A DNA stretch of 64,000 nucleotides from Aphrophora alni (taxonomy: Eukaryota; Arthropoda; Insecta; Hemiptera; Aphrophoridae), in assembly GCA_963513935.1 (NCBI GenBank), contig OY740772.1:99095340-99159339 (forward strand), read 5' to 3'. Below the pieces are notes generated by a model. It ran no database searches and was not told the origin of the DNA. It worked only from the letters and a program-made list of their open reading frames with translations. Positions 1 to 11,695 of the stretch are shown here, piece after piece (position 1 is the first letter of the stretch; each line of letters starts with the position of its first letter). Made by a program: the position numbers and the translations under genes.

Positions 1-384
1 GAAATGTAAACAATCAATCAATACACAACGTGAATCCCCACAAAGCATTATATAAGTGAACCTTAAAATAATTTGAAACAGCTGTTATAAATACTCATAC
101 AAAACAACAAAATAAAAATAATACCGGTTTCAAATTACTAACAGGCATGTTGTTACGTAAATGATAAATTGATTACGAAATAAGTATTTAGAAAGTAAAA
201 ATAAATCATTTTTAGGAAATCTGCATGTAACACTGTTTAATTTGACACCTCAGTTATTAAAATTGGTCCTATTGTAAAGACAAACGCGACCAGCACAGAA
301 ATTCTTTCGATTAAATATAAGAATTGTAAAGAAATGTGGGACTAACCAAGCAATTCCTTTTATAAAATTGTGATTTTGTGAGTA
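1..384. other. AT-rich stretch, no gene seen
   Basis: No coding signature, RNA gene or recognisable repeat was found before family E begins near 385. Short open frames on the minus strand run into the family E copy and are not supported. Confidence 0.5.
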
Positions 385-660
385 ATTTGGAATATACCGA
401 AATGAACTCTTGAATAGTTAGTTTAGTTTGCTTTTCCAGTGTTTCCTGAATCATTCTTTTATTTTTTATTTTGACACAGTGATTTTGGGTCATTATGTTC
501 CACATTTTACTAACATTTGAACTTAATAAATCGGTCAAGTCTGTTTCTAGAAATTAGGTTTTAATTTATTATACGATATATTTATCGTATATCACTAATG
601 GACGATTTGTGTACAGTTAACTCTCAAATCCTCATTTTTTGGAGTAAGGAGACCTTTACG
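385..660 (+). repeat. Dispersed repeat family E, copy 1
   Basis: This stretch aligns by eye with 21,520-21,745 and more weakly with 38,460-38,590. Shared blocks include ACCGAAATGAACT, CCAGTGTTTCCT, TTTGACACAGTG, TTTGGGTC and ATCGGTCAAG, in the same order and spacing. It ends in a near-palindrome around 573-592 (ATACGATATATTTATCGTAT) not present in copy 2. No coding potential is evident and the class of element is unknown. Confidence 0.6.
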
Positions 661-692
661 TGATAACAATATACTTACCTTTTTCCTACCAG

Positions 693-752
693 TTACGCGA
701 CTTCGTTTACGCTTCTTACGCGTTTCGAAGTATCGTCTCCATCTTTAGAGTC
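693..752 (-). pseudogene. Transposase-like N-terminal fragment, inverted copy
   Basis: Read on the minus strand from 752, the frame gives DSKDGDDTSKRVRSVNEVA and then a stop at 693-695. It is a diverged mirror of the plus-strand fragment at 916-1071: 54 bp align with about seven differences, several of them synonymous, which suggests that coding sequence was duplicated and inverted. An acidic stretch followed by a basic stretch is common at the N-terminus of piggyBac-type transposases, but that family call is a guess. Just downstream on the minus strand lies a donor-like AAG/GTAAGT at about 672-680. Confidence 0.3.
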
Positions 753-915
753 ATCTCTCTACTGTAGTCGTCACTAATATAGCTAGACGCGAGGTGATCA
801 CGTTTTTATTACGGATAGTGCAGTCGTCCTTGGACAATCATACGGTGCGCACTTTACTCGTCACGTCCTGTAATTTATAAATGTGTGTTCAGTTTACGTT
901 TTTTGTTTTAATAAT

Positions 916-1071
916 ATGAACGAGGACTCTGAAGATGAAGAAGATACTTCGAAACGCGTTAGAAGTGTAAACAAAGTTACCAGAAGGAATTGGATAGAAA
1001 TTCGTCACCTCTTAGGTTTGTCACTGCACGTAGGCATACAATATGACAGACAGGCGGTATTTCCAATTTAG
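916..1071 (+). pseudogene. Possible piggyBac-like transposase N-terminal remnant
   Basis: An ATG at 916 opens a 51-codon frame starting MNEDSEDEEDTSKRVRSVNK. An acidic segment is followed by basic residues and then RNWIEIRHLLGLSLHVGIQ. The last part resembles the start of the DDE_Tnp_1_7 domain (a W, then E-I/L, then an (L/F)LGL.L..GI block), which is why piggyBac is suggested. No catalytic D residues follow: the frame stops at 1071 and family A begins about 60 bp later. It is therefore a truncated remnant. It could instead come from another acidic-leader protein. The inverted relative at 693-752 lies about 160 bp away. Confidence 0.3.
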
Positions 1072-1130
1072 GAGCGCCAAAAGGAATATTTACGTGAACA
1101 ATTAAACATTCGTACTTTTGATTACATAAC

Positions 1131-1338
1131 CCTCAGGGGCTCATAGTTGTACGGCTGTGACAAACCCTATTCTAGCTGGATCGTACACCTTTCATCAAGT
1201 AGTCTTGGATTAGATTCCTCTCGTTCATCTTTCCTATTAGGTTTCTCTTGACCAACTCTTGTTTTTTCCTCTATTTTATATTTTATTCTTCTTTTTTAAG
1301 ACGATGACAGAGGTTTTGCTTTTAAACAAGAAGAAGGG
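1131..1338 (+). mobile_element. Family A SINE-like copy
   Basis: Blocks in order: CTAGCTGGATC, GTAGTCTTGGATTAGATTCC (B-box-like block), TCTTTCCTATTAGG, CTCTTGACCAACTCTTGTT, then a T-rich segment, a GATGAC..AGAGG block and a TTTTAAACAAG tail. The central 'GACGCTATTAGAGTATTCGAGG' region of other copies is missing here. No protein is encoded. Confidence 0.75.
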
Positions 1339-2350
1339 GTAAATGTTCTGTTTATACAAGGAAAAGTAAAAAGACAAACAGCAGTAGAGAAATAAAAAAA
1401 CAAATTATTACGATTATTATTGTTTACGACTGCTTTTGTATGTCGGTTTTTGTTAACGCATTTAATGTGTTTGTGAAGGCCACCATAATATTTTGATTGG
1501 TCAATATGACGAGTTTAAAGTGCATTTAAAATTATGTCACATATATCTGATTGAATTTAATGCCGCGTCGCGTCAAATCACGTTTCATTCTAAACATTAC
1601 TTAATTTATTTTTAAATCAATTTTTCTTCCGGCTTTGAGAACACTTGAGATGCTGTCTCTTTCAAACAGTTTTTATTAGATAGGCAAATCACTTTTCCCG
1701 TTGATCGAACTTAGAGAAGATTGCATTTTCCTCGCGCTCAGCGAAGAGTTCATCGTAAAATTGAAATTTGTTGCAAAACGTTAGTGGTACAAAAACTATA
1801 CAATAATCACTTGATAAGCGATTTTTAGTGGATGTTGTTCGTACACGATATATCATTTTTGTTGGGTTCACTGTGTTTGCATTATTAGATCGTATAACAT
1901 GTTATCAAGTTATAGCTAATATTGTACATTGTATTATTGGCTGACGTTTGTTGATATATTTTCGTAGTTGTATCACTAAATTGAACTAAAATGGTCTATT
2001 TAAATATTTTTATTGAAATTGTTTTAAAGATGATACACCTGGCTTTCGATATCACCTTCAAAAGAAACAAGTAGTACCGGTGTATAAAATTAATAATAAC
2101 TAGTTTCGATACTTTAATAACGCCGGAGTAGGAAGATAAGAAGAGATAAAGTGATAAGAAAGATAAAGGAGGCGAATCTAATTCAAAACTAGATAAAGAG
2201 AAAGCTGTAGAACCAGCTAGGTTCCTTCAAAATTTGCCATTGAGACATTGAGTGGTAAACGTAAACTCAAAACATTTTTGGATGTGATTTTATCATTTTA
2301 AATTTTTTACGAGTGAGTAAAATAGCGATGATTAGCCAATTTCGAGGTAC
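1339..2350. other. AT-rich stretch, no gene seen
   Basis: About 1 kb with no gene or RNA signature that I can support. The minus-strand 60-residue frame at 1689-1871 has no recognisable motif. Confidence 0.5.
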
Positions 2351-2525
2351 TTTGGCTGGATCTACACGTTTCTTCATATAGCCTAGGGTTAGATCCCTCT
2401 CTTTTATCTTTCCTATCTGATTCTCTTGACCAAGTTTTGTTATAATCCTTACTCTATTATAATATTTGGGGGGTGGGTCTCTTTATTTTATCCTCTTCTT
2501 TTTGGTGAGGTGAATTGACAGATTT
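2351..2525 (+). mobile_element. Family A SINE-like copy
   Basis: Carries GGCTGGATCTACACG, AGGGTTAGATCCC, CTTTCCTATCTGATTCTC and TTGACCAAG in family order. It shows a G-run insertion near 2468 and decays in the T-rich 3' part. Confidence 0.75.
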
Positions 2526-4092
2526 TTTTTTCGTTTTCTTCAAAAGAGAAACAAATAAAAAACACAATTATCTAGGTAAATAATATTATATAGATAGACT
2601 ATTAGTATAACTAATAATTAGTATACGATACGATAAATGTAACGAGATTTCGCTTGACTAACGATAACTGGTTTTCAAAATATGCGCGGCCATCTTGACC
2701 ATCTATTACATAAGCCACAAATTGAAACATTCTACTGTAGCTACTGAGCGAATGTTTATTAAGTGATTTGTAGCAAGTGTGGCGTTGAAACTGCCTAGCA
2801 TTTTTTGCATCTGCAACCTATGTATGAGAAATAAAAATACAAATTTTTGGTTTATTGATTTTTCTCAAACGTTTCTTCTCCCCCCCCTCTCTTTTATTGC
2901 TTTACGACGAAAAACCACATGAATTCTAAATAAAAGGAAGAATATAGCATAAAATAATGATCGTAGCACTTGAATACACTAATAGTGTCAGAACAAAAGA
3001 TAGTCAAGAAAGAACTGATAAGGAAGAGATAAATATGACACAACACTACATTAAAAAAAGTGTAGATCCAGTGACATCCTTTGGGATTGCCACGTCGGTA
3101 CTCGCTATAGGGGAGCTCCTGAGGACAAAACGTATTTATCATAAGAGTCCTTCCATTCAATCACTTTTTGTGATTTTTTGTCATTTTAACATATAAATAG
3201 ACATTATGATTGTCCTCTCTTAAGCGACAATCGCAATTAATTAAAATCTAGATATAATTGCGGTGGCTAAAGTTCATTCTTGTTTTCCCCCAATTATTCC
3301 AGAAACGTTCTTTCATTACGGTTTTGCACACTGATTTAGTCAATTAATCTTTCATTTCACCATAATTTATAGGGTCTATTTTGAGATTTTAAATTTTTAA
3401 AACAGCTGATTGGACTTTTTTGTTCCTTACGTAACTGAAAAACCGGCGATTATGTGATAAAGTGATAAAAAACTATTTGTTTGGGATTTTAGGTAAATTA
3501 GATAGAAATAGTTAAAGCCAGTTTTAAGATGTACGGATTTTTTAAAATTTTGTATTAGGGGAGATGAAACAAATTACAAAACGCCTCAAGATGTAACTGA
3601 TATTTTATAATAATCCGTCCATTCTTCCCGGCTGTAGAACAGTACATAACAACAAACAGAAATCTTTACAAAATTGACGAACATTTCGTAAAAAAACTTT
3701 TCTATTTTGCTCCATAGTTTAATTTTATAGTTATGCTTTAATAGAGTAAAAATGTAAACATTAATGGCTTAATTTCTACTTGTAATTAATTTTAAAAAAA
3801 TTTAAACTGTCCTTACTAAACATTACATTCTTACAATGATATAATTTTAGTTATGAGAGGTTTTAATTAATTTACTTCCCGCTCTATGAAACTCTCATTC
3901 CAGATTACAAAATTTCGCCTATATGTTACAATCAGTTGGATAGATTAAATCACAATTCAAGATAAGATACCTGACAAAGATTCAAAGCTCATAATGCAAG
4001 GAGATGTTTACCATCGAGAGAACAAACAAGATACTTGTCGAACATTTCAAGTGTTACTGAGATCAGAGAATGAGTCATTCAAAGTCACTACT
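2526..4092. other. AT-rich stretch, no gene seen
   Basis: Overlapping frames of 79 and 88 residues on opposite strands near 2900-3190 have no recognisable motif. No repeat family member was identified. Confidence 0.45.
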
Positions 4093-4428
4093 GATAACTA
4101 ATCAATGGCGTGGGAACAGAAGATGAACACGTTTAAATAAATACCGACACACTATACTTCATTTGACAACAAGTTGGCAGAGTATTCAATAAGGATGATC
4201 GCTGATTGATTGCTCTGTGATTTTCTCACTGTTATTGTAAATCTCTATGGCTTAATTGTTGATAACTAATCATTGGCGTGGGAACAGAAGATGAACACGT
4301 TTAAATAAATACCGACACACTATACTTCATTTGACAACAAGTTGGCAGAGTATTCAATAAGGATGATCGCTGATTGATTGCTCTGTGATTTTCTCACTGT
4401 TATTGTAAATCTCTATGGCTTAATTGTT
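4093..4428. repeat. 168-bp direct tandem duplication (2 copies)
   Basis: Unit 1 (4093-4260) and unit 2 (4261-4428) both start GATAACTAATCA and end GGCTTAATTGTT. Compared base by base they differ at one position only (CAATGG versus CATTGG at base 13 of the unit). The near identity indicates a very recent duplication or gene conversion. Confidence 0.95.
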
Positions 4429-4906
4429 GATTTAGTTAAACATGTTTCGCATGTTTTTAATTGAAATTTCTTTGCGTACGCTAATGTTTCATACAGCTGA
4501 ACGTGTAATAGAACGCTGCATCCCCACTCCTCTGACAGTCGGTACTATCAATATAAAACACTTATTTGGAATGATGTATTAAAATATATAGAACTGAGTT
4601 AGTGTGATCACTGTAACTAATGCCAAGGATAACCACTGATCATCTCAACTGGATCTCTCTTTTTAAGATTTAAAAATTAGCGATTGTTAATTTTGAGTTA
4701 TAGGTTAGTTCAATAATATTGGGTTTATTTTGTTTTGTTCAAAATGGTTATTTGAAAATGAGAGTTACATTGTTATATTTAATTAATTTAGTTTGTCTCA
4801 TATCCATTTGTCTATCTGTTTTGTTACAATTTTGACAAATAAAAAAAAAAATCTATAATTTAAGATTAATCCATCTGACCTCGTTTCTAGGTTATTTTCA
4901 GTTTAT
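4429..4906. other. AT-rich stretch, no gene seen
   Basis: Nothing recognisable. It ends where a terminal-looking motif, CGCGTGTTAAATAAGTCC, begins near 4910. Confidence 0.45.
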
Positions 4907-5040
4907 ACCGCGTGTTAAATAAGTCCCGGGACGGCTTAATATATTTTTTTAACCATTACAGACAGAGCTACAAAGCTTTGCACATTGTTAATGGACACCA
5001 AAACCTAAGGAAATCTTAAATGAGACCATAGGTCGAGTTT

Positions 5041-5580
5041 TACATAGAAATAAATGCCTTTTTTGATTATACCACAATGTCGCAAACCCGACCTCAAATG
5101 GTTCATCCTAGCTAAAATAGTGTGGTTTTTAAGTTCATATCAACACAATATTCAAACAAGGGAAATGGATTAACTATGATAGGCCTAAAAGAAAAAGCTG
5201 TTTGTAACTGATAGTGGGTATTCCCGCAAACAGGAAACATACTTGCTTTAGGTAGTTGTTATTAGTGGCATTCTACGCGTTAGTGAAGACAGACTATAAT
5301 AGTTTTTCGCTTCATTTGTTTTGAGCTGAAAAATTACTCCTTGAGGGCCGTCCCCCATTGGAGGCAAAGAGCCAGTGAGCAGTCTAAAAAATAGTTTTTT
5401 AAAGCCAGATATTGATTTGCAAAGTTTTCATTTCATAGCCTCTACCTAGTAAACATTATTAAGCTGTTTTCAAAATACCTGACGTTGTAGCTAATGAACG
5501 CTATTTTAGTTAGGATGAACCTTTTGAGCTCGGGTTTGCGATTTGGTGTGTACAGGCATTTTAATGGGAGAAAGCTATGT
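5041..5580. repeat. Pair of inverted arms about 380 bp apart
   Basis: The core left arm 5081-5120 (starts CGCAAACCCGA, ends CTAAAATAG) and right arm 5501-5540 are reverse complements at 37 of 40 positions. Weaker similarity extends outward through TACATAG and AATGCC on both sides. A second nested inverted match (GGGACGGC near 4931, GCCGTCCC near 5347) is also seen. No transposase frame lies between. This looks like a non-autonomous DNA element or an inverted duplication. Confidence 0.7.
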
Positions 5581-5640
5581 ATATTATGATTAGTAGTATA
5601 GTGAATTCAGACGTGGTAATTCTTAAGGACTCTCATTGAA

Positions 5641-5840
5641 GCTACATATTTTACATGTAGTCTTGGGTTAGATCCCTTTATTTCATCTTTCATATCAGGT
5701 TTCCCTTGCTTTTGACCAATTTTTGTTTTCTTCCGATCTTTATCCTGATGGTATTTCGAGGGCTAGAGGTCTTTTTTTTATGTTGTCTTTCTTTTTTTTA
5801 AGGCGATCATGACCATGAGGGGGGATTCGGTTTAAATATG
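5641..5840 (+). mobile_element. Family A SINE-like copy, 5' truncated
   Basis: Begins at CTACATATTTTACATGTAG, followed by TCTTGGGTTAGATCCC, CTTTCATATCAGGTTT, TTGACCAA and AAGGCGATCATGACC. The 5' GAGTACGGGC segment is absent. Confidence 0.75.
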
Positions 5841-6070
5841 GAAAAACGAGTTGTTTGCTTTTATAGTTTGTGAAAAGTTTAGTGGAGTTACTACAGACAG
5901 AAAATTTATCAATATTTTAACTTTTCCTAAATCGTATTTTTAATATAGCCACAGAGTTTAAAAGGTATTATTCCTGTTTTCCCCTACAATTTTGACTTCA
6001 TGAGTAATTAAATGAAAGAACAAAAATAACCTGCACTCTTGATTTTCTCTTTATTTAATGGTTTGCAATG

Positions 6071-6104
<34 letters not shown>

Positions 6105-6534
6105 CTATGTTTGTGTTGGCAGCGTAGTCAGATCGTGGAGTTTACTTTGGCCTGGTTCATTCTTTGAACCATGCTTCAGTTTTGTTTATCTTTGTACTTA
6201 CATATTATATCAAAGTAAATTTCCTACCTTTTAAAATTATAGAATGTGATATTTAAAGGAAGCCATCCAGTCAGATTATAGGTTTTAGTTTGCAAATGTT
6301 TTGAACACAGATTAAAATATTTATATTCAAATTTGAAGGTTTGATTCTTATAAAATATTTCTAGATATAGTTTTTTTTTCTACGTAAAGAAACTTGTATT
6401 ACCTTTAAATTTATCCAGTATACGAAGTATAGGGTGAGATTGGTAAGAGGAAACAATTCGCTGCACTTTCTCAAGAACCCGAATAATTTATTTGCGACAT
6501 TTCGTTAGTGAGTGGAGATAACTTGTAATATATC
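5841..6534. other. No gene; poly-T run
   Basis: Contains an uninterrupted run of 29 T at 6071-6099, possibly the A tail of a decayed minus-strand retroposon, though no body could be recognised next to it. Confidence 0.5.
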
Positions 6535-6723
6535 CGACGTCAAGAAAGTAATCATACACAATTACGAAGTCCAGTCAACCTTTGTAATAACTCTTTTAAA
6601 GAAACTTTCAAAATACCAACGTAATTGATATTTCCTACAAGCTCCAAGAAACCTATTTTTAGCCATTACATTTATTGGATCTGCTTGTATTACATTGTTA
6701 TGATGAGGCTGGGTAATCATCAC
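6535..6723 (-). mobile_element. Family B terminal arm, reversed
   Basis: Reading on the minus strand gives the family B head: GGTGATGATTACCCAGCC, then TACAAGCAGATCC, GGTTTCTTGGAGCTTGTAGG and an AGTTATTACAAAGG region. Only the terminal part is present. Confidence 0.65.
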
Positions 6724-7009
6724 CTTTTAACATTTTTTTTTCTCTTGTGTGCGATTTACATTGTACCGTTCAGTTTATAAATGCACAGTACATGCAGTAA
6801 TTTATAAAGAGCCTTCTTATGAATGGAAGATATTGATCTGTTTCAAGTAAGGGTACAATATTAGGGATAATAGTGGGGGAAAGAAGCATTCGGTGATCAT
6901 GAATCATCCCCCCGTTGTTCTCCCCTCTTTATCCAACTTTCCCTCTTATGCTGCCAAATCCCTCCTCTTAGTATGAGTCATTTTGTCGCAATAATAAATA
7001 ATAATATTC

Positions 7010-7325
7010 AGGATGTGCAGAAAGTTGGGTACTAGAATCTTTGGGGAAATCAAAATAAAGAAGTTAGTCCCTAAAAAATACCATTCAAAATGCTCAATTT
7101 TGAGTCTTTTTTTTCAAAAAAATAAGATAAAACTAATTTAGATATCGATTTCAAATTGTAAAGAATAATGTACAGAGTGTGCAGATAGTTGTGTACCAAA
7201 ACTTTTAAATGAAAATAAAGAAATAAGTTCCTACAAAAATATCTTTCAAAACGCTTAATTTTTCGTCTGTTTTCTCTTTTTTCAAAAAACAAGATAAAAC
7301 TAATTGAGATAAGTATTCCAAATTC
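7010..7325. repeat. Diverged ~150-bp tandem repeat (2 units), family G
   Basis: Unit 1 starts near 7012 (GGATGTGCAGAAAGTTG) and unit 2 near 7165 (GAGTGTGCAGATAGTTG). Both continue through AAATAAAGAA, AGTCCCTA/AGTTCCTA, TTTTTTCAAAAAA and AAGATAAAACTAATT in the same order. A related single copy lies at about 8515-8780. Unit termini such as CAGG/GTAC plus GTG resemble ends seen near 22,383 and 39,612. Confidence 0.7.
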
Positions 7326-7969
7326 TACATAATGTTTTATACTATTCGTTTGCAATGTGTCAACAAAATCTTACAATTTTTCACTTTTTGCCGTTTCAAA
7401 ATAGATTTCACTTCAATTTTTGGTGCAGAATATCTGGAAAACTGTTTATTTTACAAACTATGTACAAGATATAAACTGTAGCTGAACACGTTTTTATTAT
7501 TTGTGAAAAATAAACTGAGATATTGATAAAAACCAAGCTTACTAATTCCTTTTAATTTACTGAACCAGAGTTTTTTTTCAGTACAACAGCAGTCAAGTTA
7601 ATTAAAAAAATTTAGTTAAGTCCTGGCTCTTGTGTGTTCTAATAAATTACCAAGATTTTTTTACCGATATCTCTGGTATCATTTGAATTAAAACCAAAAT
7701 ATCATTATGTTCAGTATTAAAAATGGAACACAATTACTTTTTTCAAAATATTGACATAAAAATTTCAAATCATCACCATGAACAAAACGATTAAGTGAAA
7801 ATTTATTAGATTTAATATAGGCTACACTGGAGGCAAATTTTAATAGTAAAAAACGTTCTGAGAAATTCGGTATCGATAGCCTCAATCTCTATTTAAGATT
7901 GTTGTGTCTGAAATCATCCTCCCTTTCAACCCTTCAATTGTGTTACCGTTGTCTTTGTTTTATTATCCC
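7326..7969. other. AT-rich stretch, no gene seen
   Basis: Nothing supportable; a short minus-strand frame at 7688-7885 has no motif. Confidence 0.45.
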
Positions 7970-8210
7970 CTCAAGGGCTTACCTATAGCGGGTACGTACG
8001 AGCGAAGCAATTTGCAAGGGATATACGCTTTCTTTCCATGTAGTCTTTTGTTAGATTCCTTTCTTTTACCTTTCCTCTCTTGGCCAACTCTTGTTCTTTT
8101 TCGGCTCAGTTGCTATTAGTGTTCGAGGGTTACAGTTTTATGTTCTATTCCTCCTTTCTTGTTATGTGGCGATGATGACCGAGAGGTTTTTCGTCTTTTA
8201 ACAACAAGGG
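7970..8210 (+). mobile_element. Family A SINE-like copy, nearly complete
   Basis: Carries CATGTAGTCTTTTGTTAG, TCTTGGCCAACTCTTGTTC, GCTATTAG..GTTCGAGGG, GGCGATGATGACCGAGAGG and a CTTTTAACAACAAGGG end, so the 3' two-thirds are well preserved. The 5' part has an ACGAGCGAAGC insertion resembling family B sequence. Confidence 0.8.
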
Positions 8211-9420
8211 AAAGAAATCTATTTTGTTTGAATGCGTTTATAACAAAAACCTTTTTTAATATTAGGTCTAATAATATTTTAATATTTTTTCTCACAGAGT
8301 CTTCAATTTCTATATATTAATGTTATTGTTTTTGTTTTTAGGTAAGTTGGTGAACATTTTATTACATCCGTCCTCAACTAAACATTTTTACTTTCCGTAA
8401 GTTGTAAAAACTATTTACTTTAGTCCAATATTTTGCATCATTGTTTGTTACTGTCGAGTTTTGTGGTTAAATTGACAATATTTTCAATTCTAATACGTTG
8501 CAGATCATAATATATCTGTTTATACTGGGTGGTATACGGAGAATCTAAGAAGCTTTCAGGACGCCTTTTACAAGTAAAAAGAATTTTAAAAAGTTCATAT
8601 AAATATACATCTAAAAACGCTTCATTTCCTGTTTCTCTGCCATTTTACTTTTTTTACATAAAAGCATTATAACTTCACAAAGAGATAAGATATTGAGTTC
8701 AGATTTGGTAGACGCATTTTTTTATGTTATGTTTTACAAATGTATCAGAAGGAAAGGCTTTATTTTGTATATTTTATGGCGGATAGTCGAGAAACTAAAC
8801 GTTTTGGGAACTATTTTTATGTAAACGTTTTATTTTATTTATACTTTTAGTACACGTCGAGAAAGGTTTTCCGTTTCTTCGCGAATCACGCTCTGTCTTC
8901 CTCGGTCATAGGGCATTTCTCTGTCGAACCTCAAAGCATCCCCTAAATAAGGTCCGAAAATGAAAACTAATTACAAGAAGTTCGAAAGGAAAATGTTACA
9001 AGAAGAAATGAAAAGAGATAACCAAAATCTTACAGGTAAAAATACAGTTAACCATACACTGTAATTTTTAAAGTATACACACTTAATCAAATAAATATTA
9101 CTAATCATGGTGAAAGACACCCAATCCAAAACGATCATTGACTTCGATAACTTTTGGATTATTCGCCCTTAGTGTGGTGATTTGTTTCGTTAATTAAATA
9201 ACCCTTAAGAAGCCCTACAAAAAAACAGATGTTTACAAATCTGGGGAATGTGCAAGCCACAGATCTGTGCTGACGAATTGTTCTTTTGTTAAACCCGAAG
9301 CAGTGAAGTGGGAGACGTTTAAACTAGTCTCATCTTGTTGGAAAAACAGTACTCCTTCACATCGTCAATAAAATAAAGCTTAGATCAACCTGAGTTACCA
9401 ATAATGACAGTGTGTAAAAT
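8211..9420. other. No gene; one family G relative
   Basis: The stretch 8515-8780 resembles the 7010-7325 tandem unit (AAAACGCTTCATTT, TTTCTCTGCCATTTT, GAGATAAGATATTGA). The remainder holds nothing recognisable. Confidence 0.45.
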
Positions 9421-9902
9421 ATTAACAAGTTGAAGGGCACCATCGTAGAACTTATAAAGTCCAATCATACAAGCTAAAGTTGGTTTCTTGGGCTGTTGTA
9501 TTGGTAGATCAAGAGGTCGTCTCAGCGTCTCCTCTATACAAGTGGGAAGTAACTCTCTCTCGCTACGCTCTTGTCGATGACTGGCCTTTGATGGATCTCG
9601 AACTATACGACGATCACATTTTCTTGGGAGCTTATGATTAAAAATTACGTTGTGTTGGTACCATTGCATCCGGAATTGAAATCTGAAAATTTCTATAAGT
9701 TGACTAACCTTTTAAATAAGAACAAAAAACTGTTTAAAATTGCTCAAATTTTATGTTCATATCTTAGTTTTTATGCCCATTATCGTGCTAATGTATAGAC
9801 GACAACTACGATGTACAGACAGCATATCGAAGCTTCAGTTTTGCGATAAAACGTAAAAATAACTCGAACGACGGAAGTCGATTACCAAACTGCTTATACT
9901 GG
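9421..9902 (+). mobile_element. Family B copy, near full core
   Basis: Head AACAAGTTGAAGGGCACCAT is followed by AAGTTGGTTTCTTGGGC, TTGGTAGATCAAGAGGTC, CTCTCGCTACGCTCTTGTCG, ATTTTCTTGGGAG, TTGGTACCATTGCATCCGGA, TATCGTGC and ATTACCAAACT. The reversed arm expected at the right end was not found. An open frame of 94 codons on the opposite strand is an accident of the repeat. Confidence 0.8.
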
Positions 9903-10168
9903 GTATGCAAAACTTCATAGCAAAGACATTTTCTTATTAGTATGTGGGTTCTCCTGCAGTTGGTAAGGATTTTCTGCGGATAAGATTAACAGGCATTCTT
10001 TATCGGTCATAAAATACAGCACCGAGTCTAACTCATTATTAACTATTTTATTTGAAAAAACAGTTTCAGTAATTAAAAATACGATTAAAACTGCACGTGG
10101 AAAGTTATTAGAATACAATTAAATTTTTGGAGGTTTTATTTTAGAATTGCTTGTTGAAGCGTCACCGT

Positions 10169-10267
10169 CCTTGACTAACTCTTGTTCTCTTCTGACCTTG
10201 ACTCGAACTATTCGAGTACTAGCTTTCTTTATTTTATGTTCTATACTTCTTTCGCCTTTAAACAAAC
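10169..10267 (+). mobile_element. Family A fragment
   Basis: Only the middle and 3' part remain: CTTGACTAACTCTTGTTCTC, CTATTCGAG, TTATTTTATGTTCTAT and CGCCTTTAAACAA. The B-box-like block is missing. Confidence 0.65.
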
Positions 10268-11549
10268 CTTCAAACCTTACAATAACTATTTAAGAAAGGA
10301 AAATACAATTTAAAACATTGTTCATGCAACGCTCCGTCTAGTTGCAGGACACGCATGCATTGAATGACCTCTCAATATTTTTTATTACAAAAACAGACAC
10401 CAATGCTACTTGGCAACATAAATTATGCATTGCTAATATCGTTAAACGTGAAGGAATTGTTAATAACCATAATTATGTGAATATCATTCCTCGAATACAT
10501 CCTTTGCATCTATTGTTCCGTGACTTGTAAGGACATACGGAAGGACCTCCCGAGAATACGAAATCCATAGTGAGAACCTGATGAGAATACTCGAGTCAAT
10601 AATTACGTGAATGACATTTCATTTCCTTTTCAGCTCATTCATGCTTGGAAAGGAAAGTCTCCATACCGATGGAATTCCAAGACATAGATACCATTATTAA
10701 TGTTTCCCATCTTCTGATGGAACGGTTGAAGAAAATTAAATATGTTAATGATTGTTCTTCATTAATTGGTATCAGGTTACTTACTAACTATTACGTTCAT
10801 GAACCATTGTAATTATTTTATACCATATGTTATTCATTATATGTAAACAGGGGAGGTTTTAAAGTTCCTCCACTCCCTAATTTTTTTGGACATTTTATAA
10901 CAGATTCTTTTTTAACTAATACCACCCATTATAAATGTAAAACTATTCTAGGTCCAAGATTTAGGGGTCAACTTCAACAATTTTAATGCAAATATGGTCT
11001 TGCAATTTATCGTTAAAAAATATCGCCTTTAAAAAACACAGTGTTCCAACAATTGTTTGTTTGTTTGTTTTTACCTAGGAGTACCTATCCTAAAATTACT
11101 AAACACTTAAAAAATTAATATTTTTACTTTTATAATGATCACTCTAAAAAATACAAGAACTGTAAAATATTTATGGAGTTGTTTGTGGTGAAATAGCTTT
11201 TACACTTTTCAAGATATCGTTAGGTTAACTAAGGCTATCTAGAAAACGGTAAAATCTTTTTCAGTTTTGATTCTACACCTGTATATAGAAAAAAACTACT
11301 GTGTTTAACGATATGTCACACGATCACTCACTCATTAAGATATTTGAAATGATCTAAAATTCCCAAACATTTTAATAATTAGTGTTTTACATTTATAATG
11401 GGTGATATTGGTTTTTTTAAAAATCTGATATAGAAGTGCAAAAAATAGGGAAGAGGGAAGGGACTTTTTAAACCCACTCCGTAAGTAAACCCCGTGGCAG
11501 GTCACAATAACCCGTGAAGAATCTAGATTTGTCAGATGGCTCTTTAATT
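10268..11549. other. No gene seen
   Basis: A 62-codon plus-strand frame (10,342-10,530) has no recognisable motif. A TTTG microsatellite lies near 11,055-11,071. No repeat family was recognised. Confidence 0.45.
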
Positions 11550-11590
11550 GGGGGGAGGGAGGGAGGGAGAGAGAGAGAGATGGGGGGGGA
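11550..11590 (+). repeat. Purine-only tract (G/GGGA/GA)
   Basis: A run of G, GGGA and GA dinucleotides with no pyrimidine except the T at 11,581. Simple-sequence repeat; polypurine tracts of this type can form triplex DNA. Confidence 0.85.
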
Positions 11591-11695
11591 CTGACCAAGG
11601 GCGTGCGCGCGTAACCCCAGACGACCTATAATATCAATACGGGCCTCATTTGCTTCTAAATTTTTGTTCCTTTACTGTCTTTCTTTGCGTGGTTT

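Noticed and set aside
9385..9669. 94-codon minus-strand frame
   Set aside because: It is the antisense of a family B copy.
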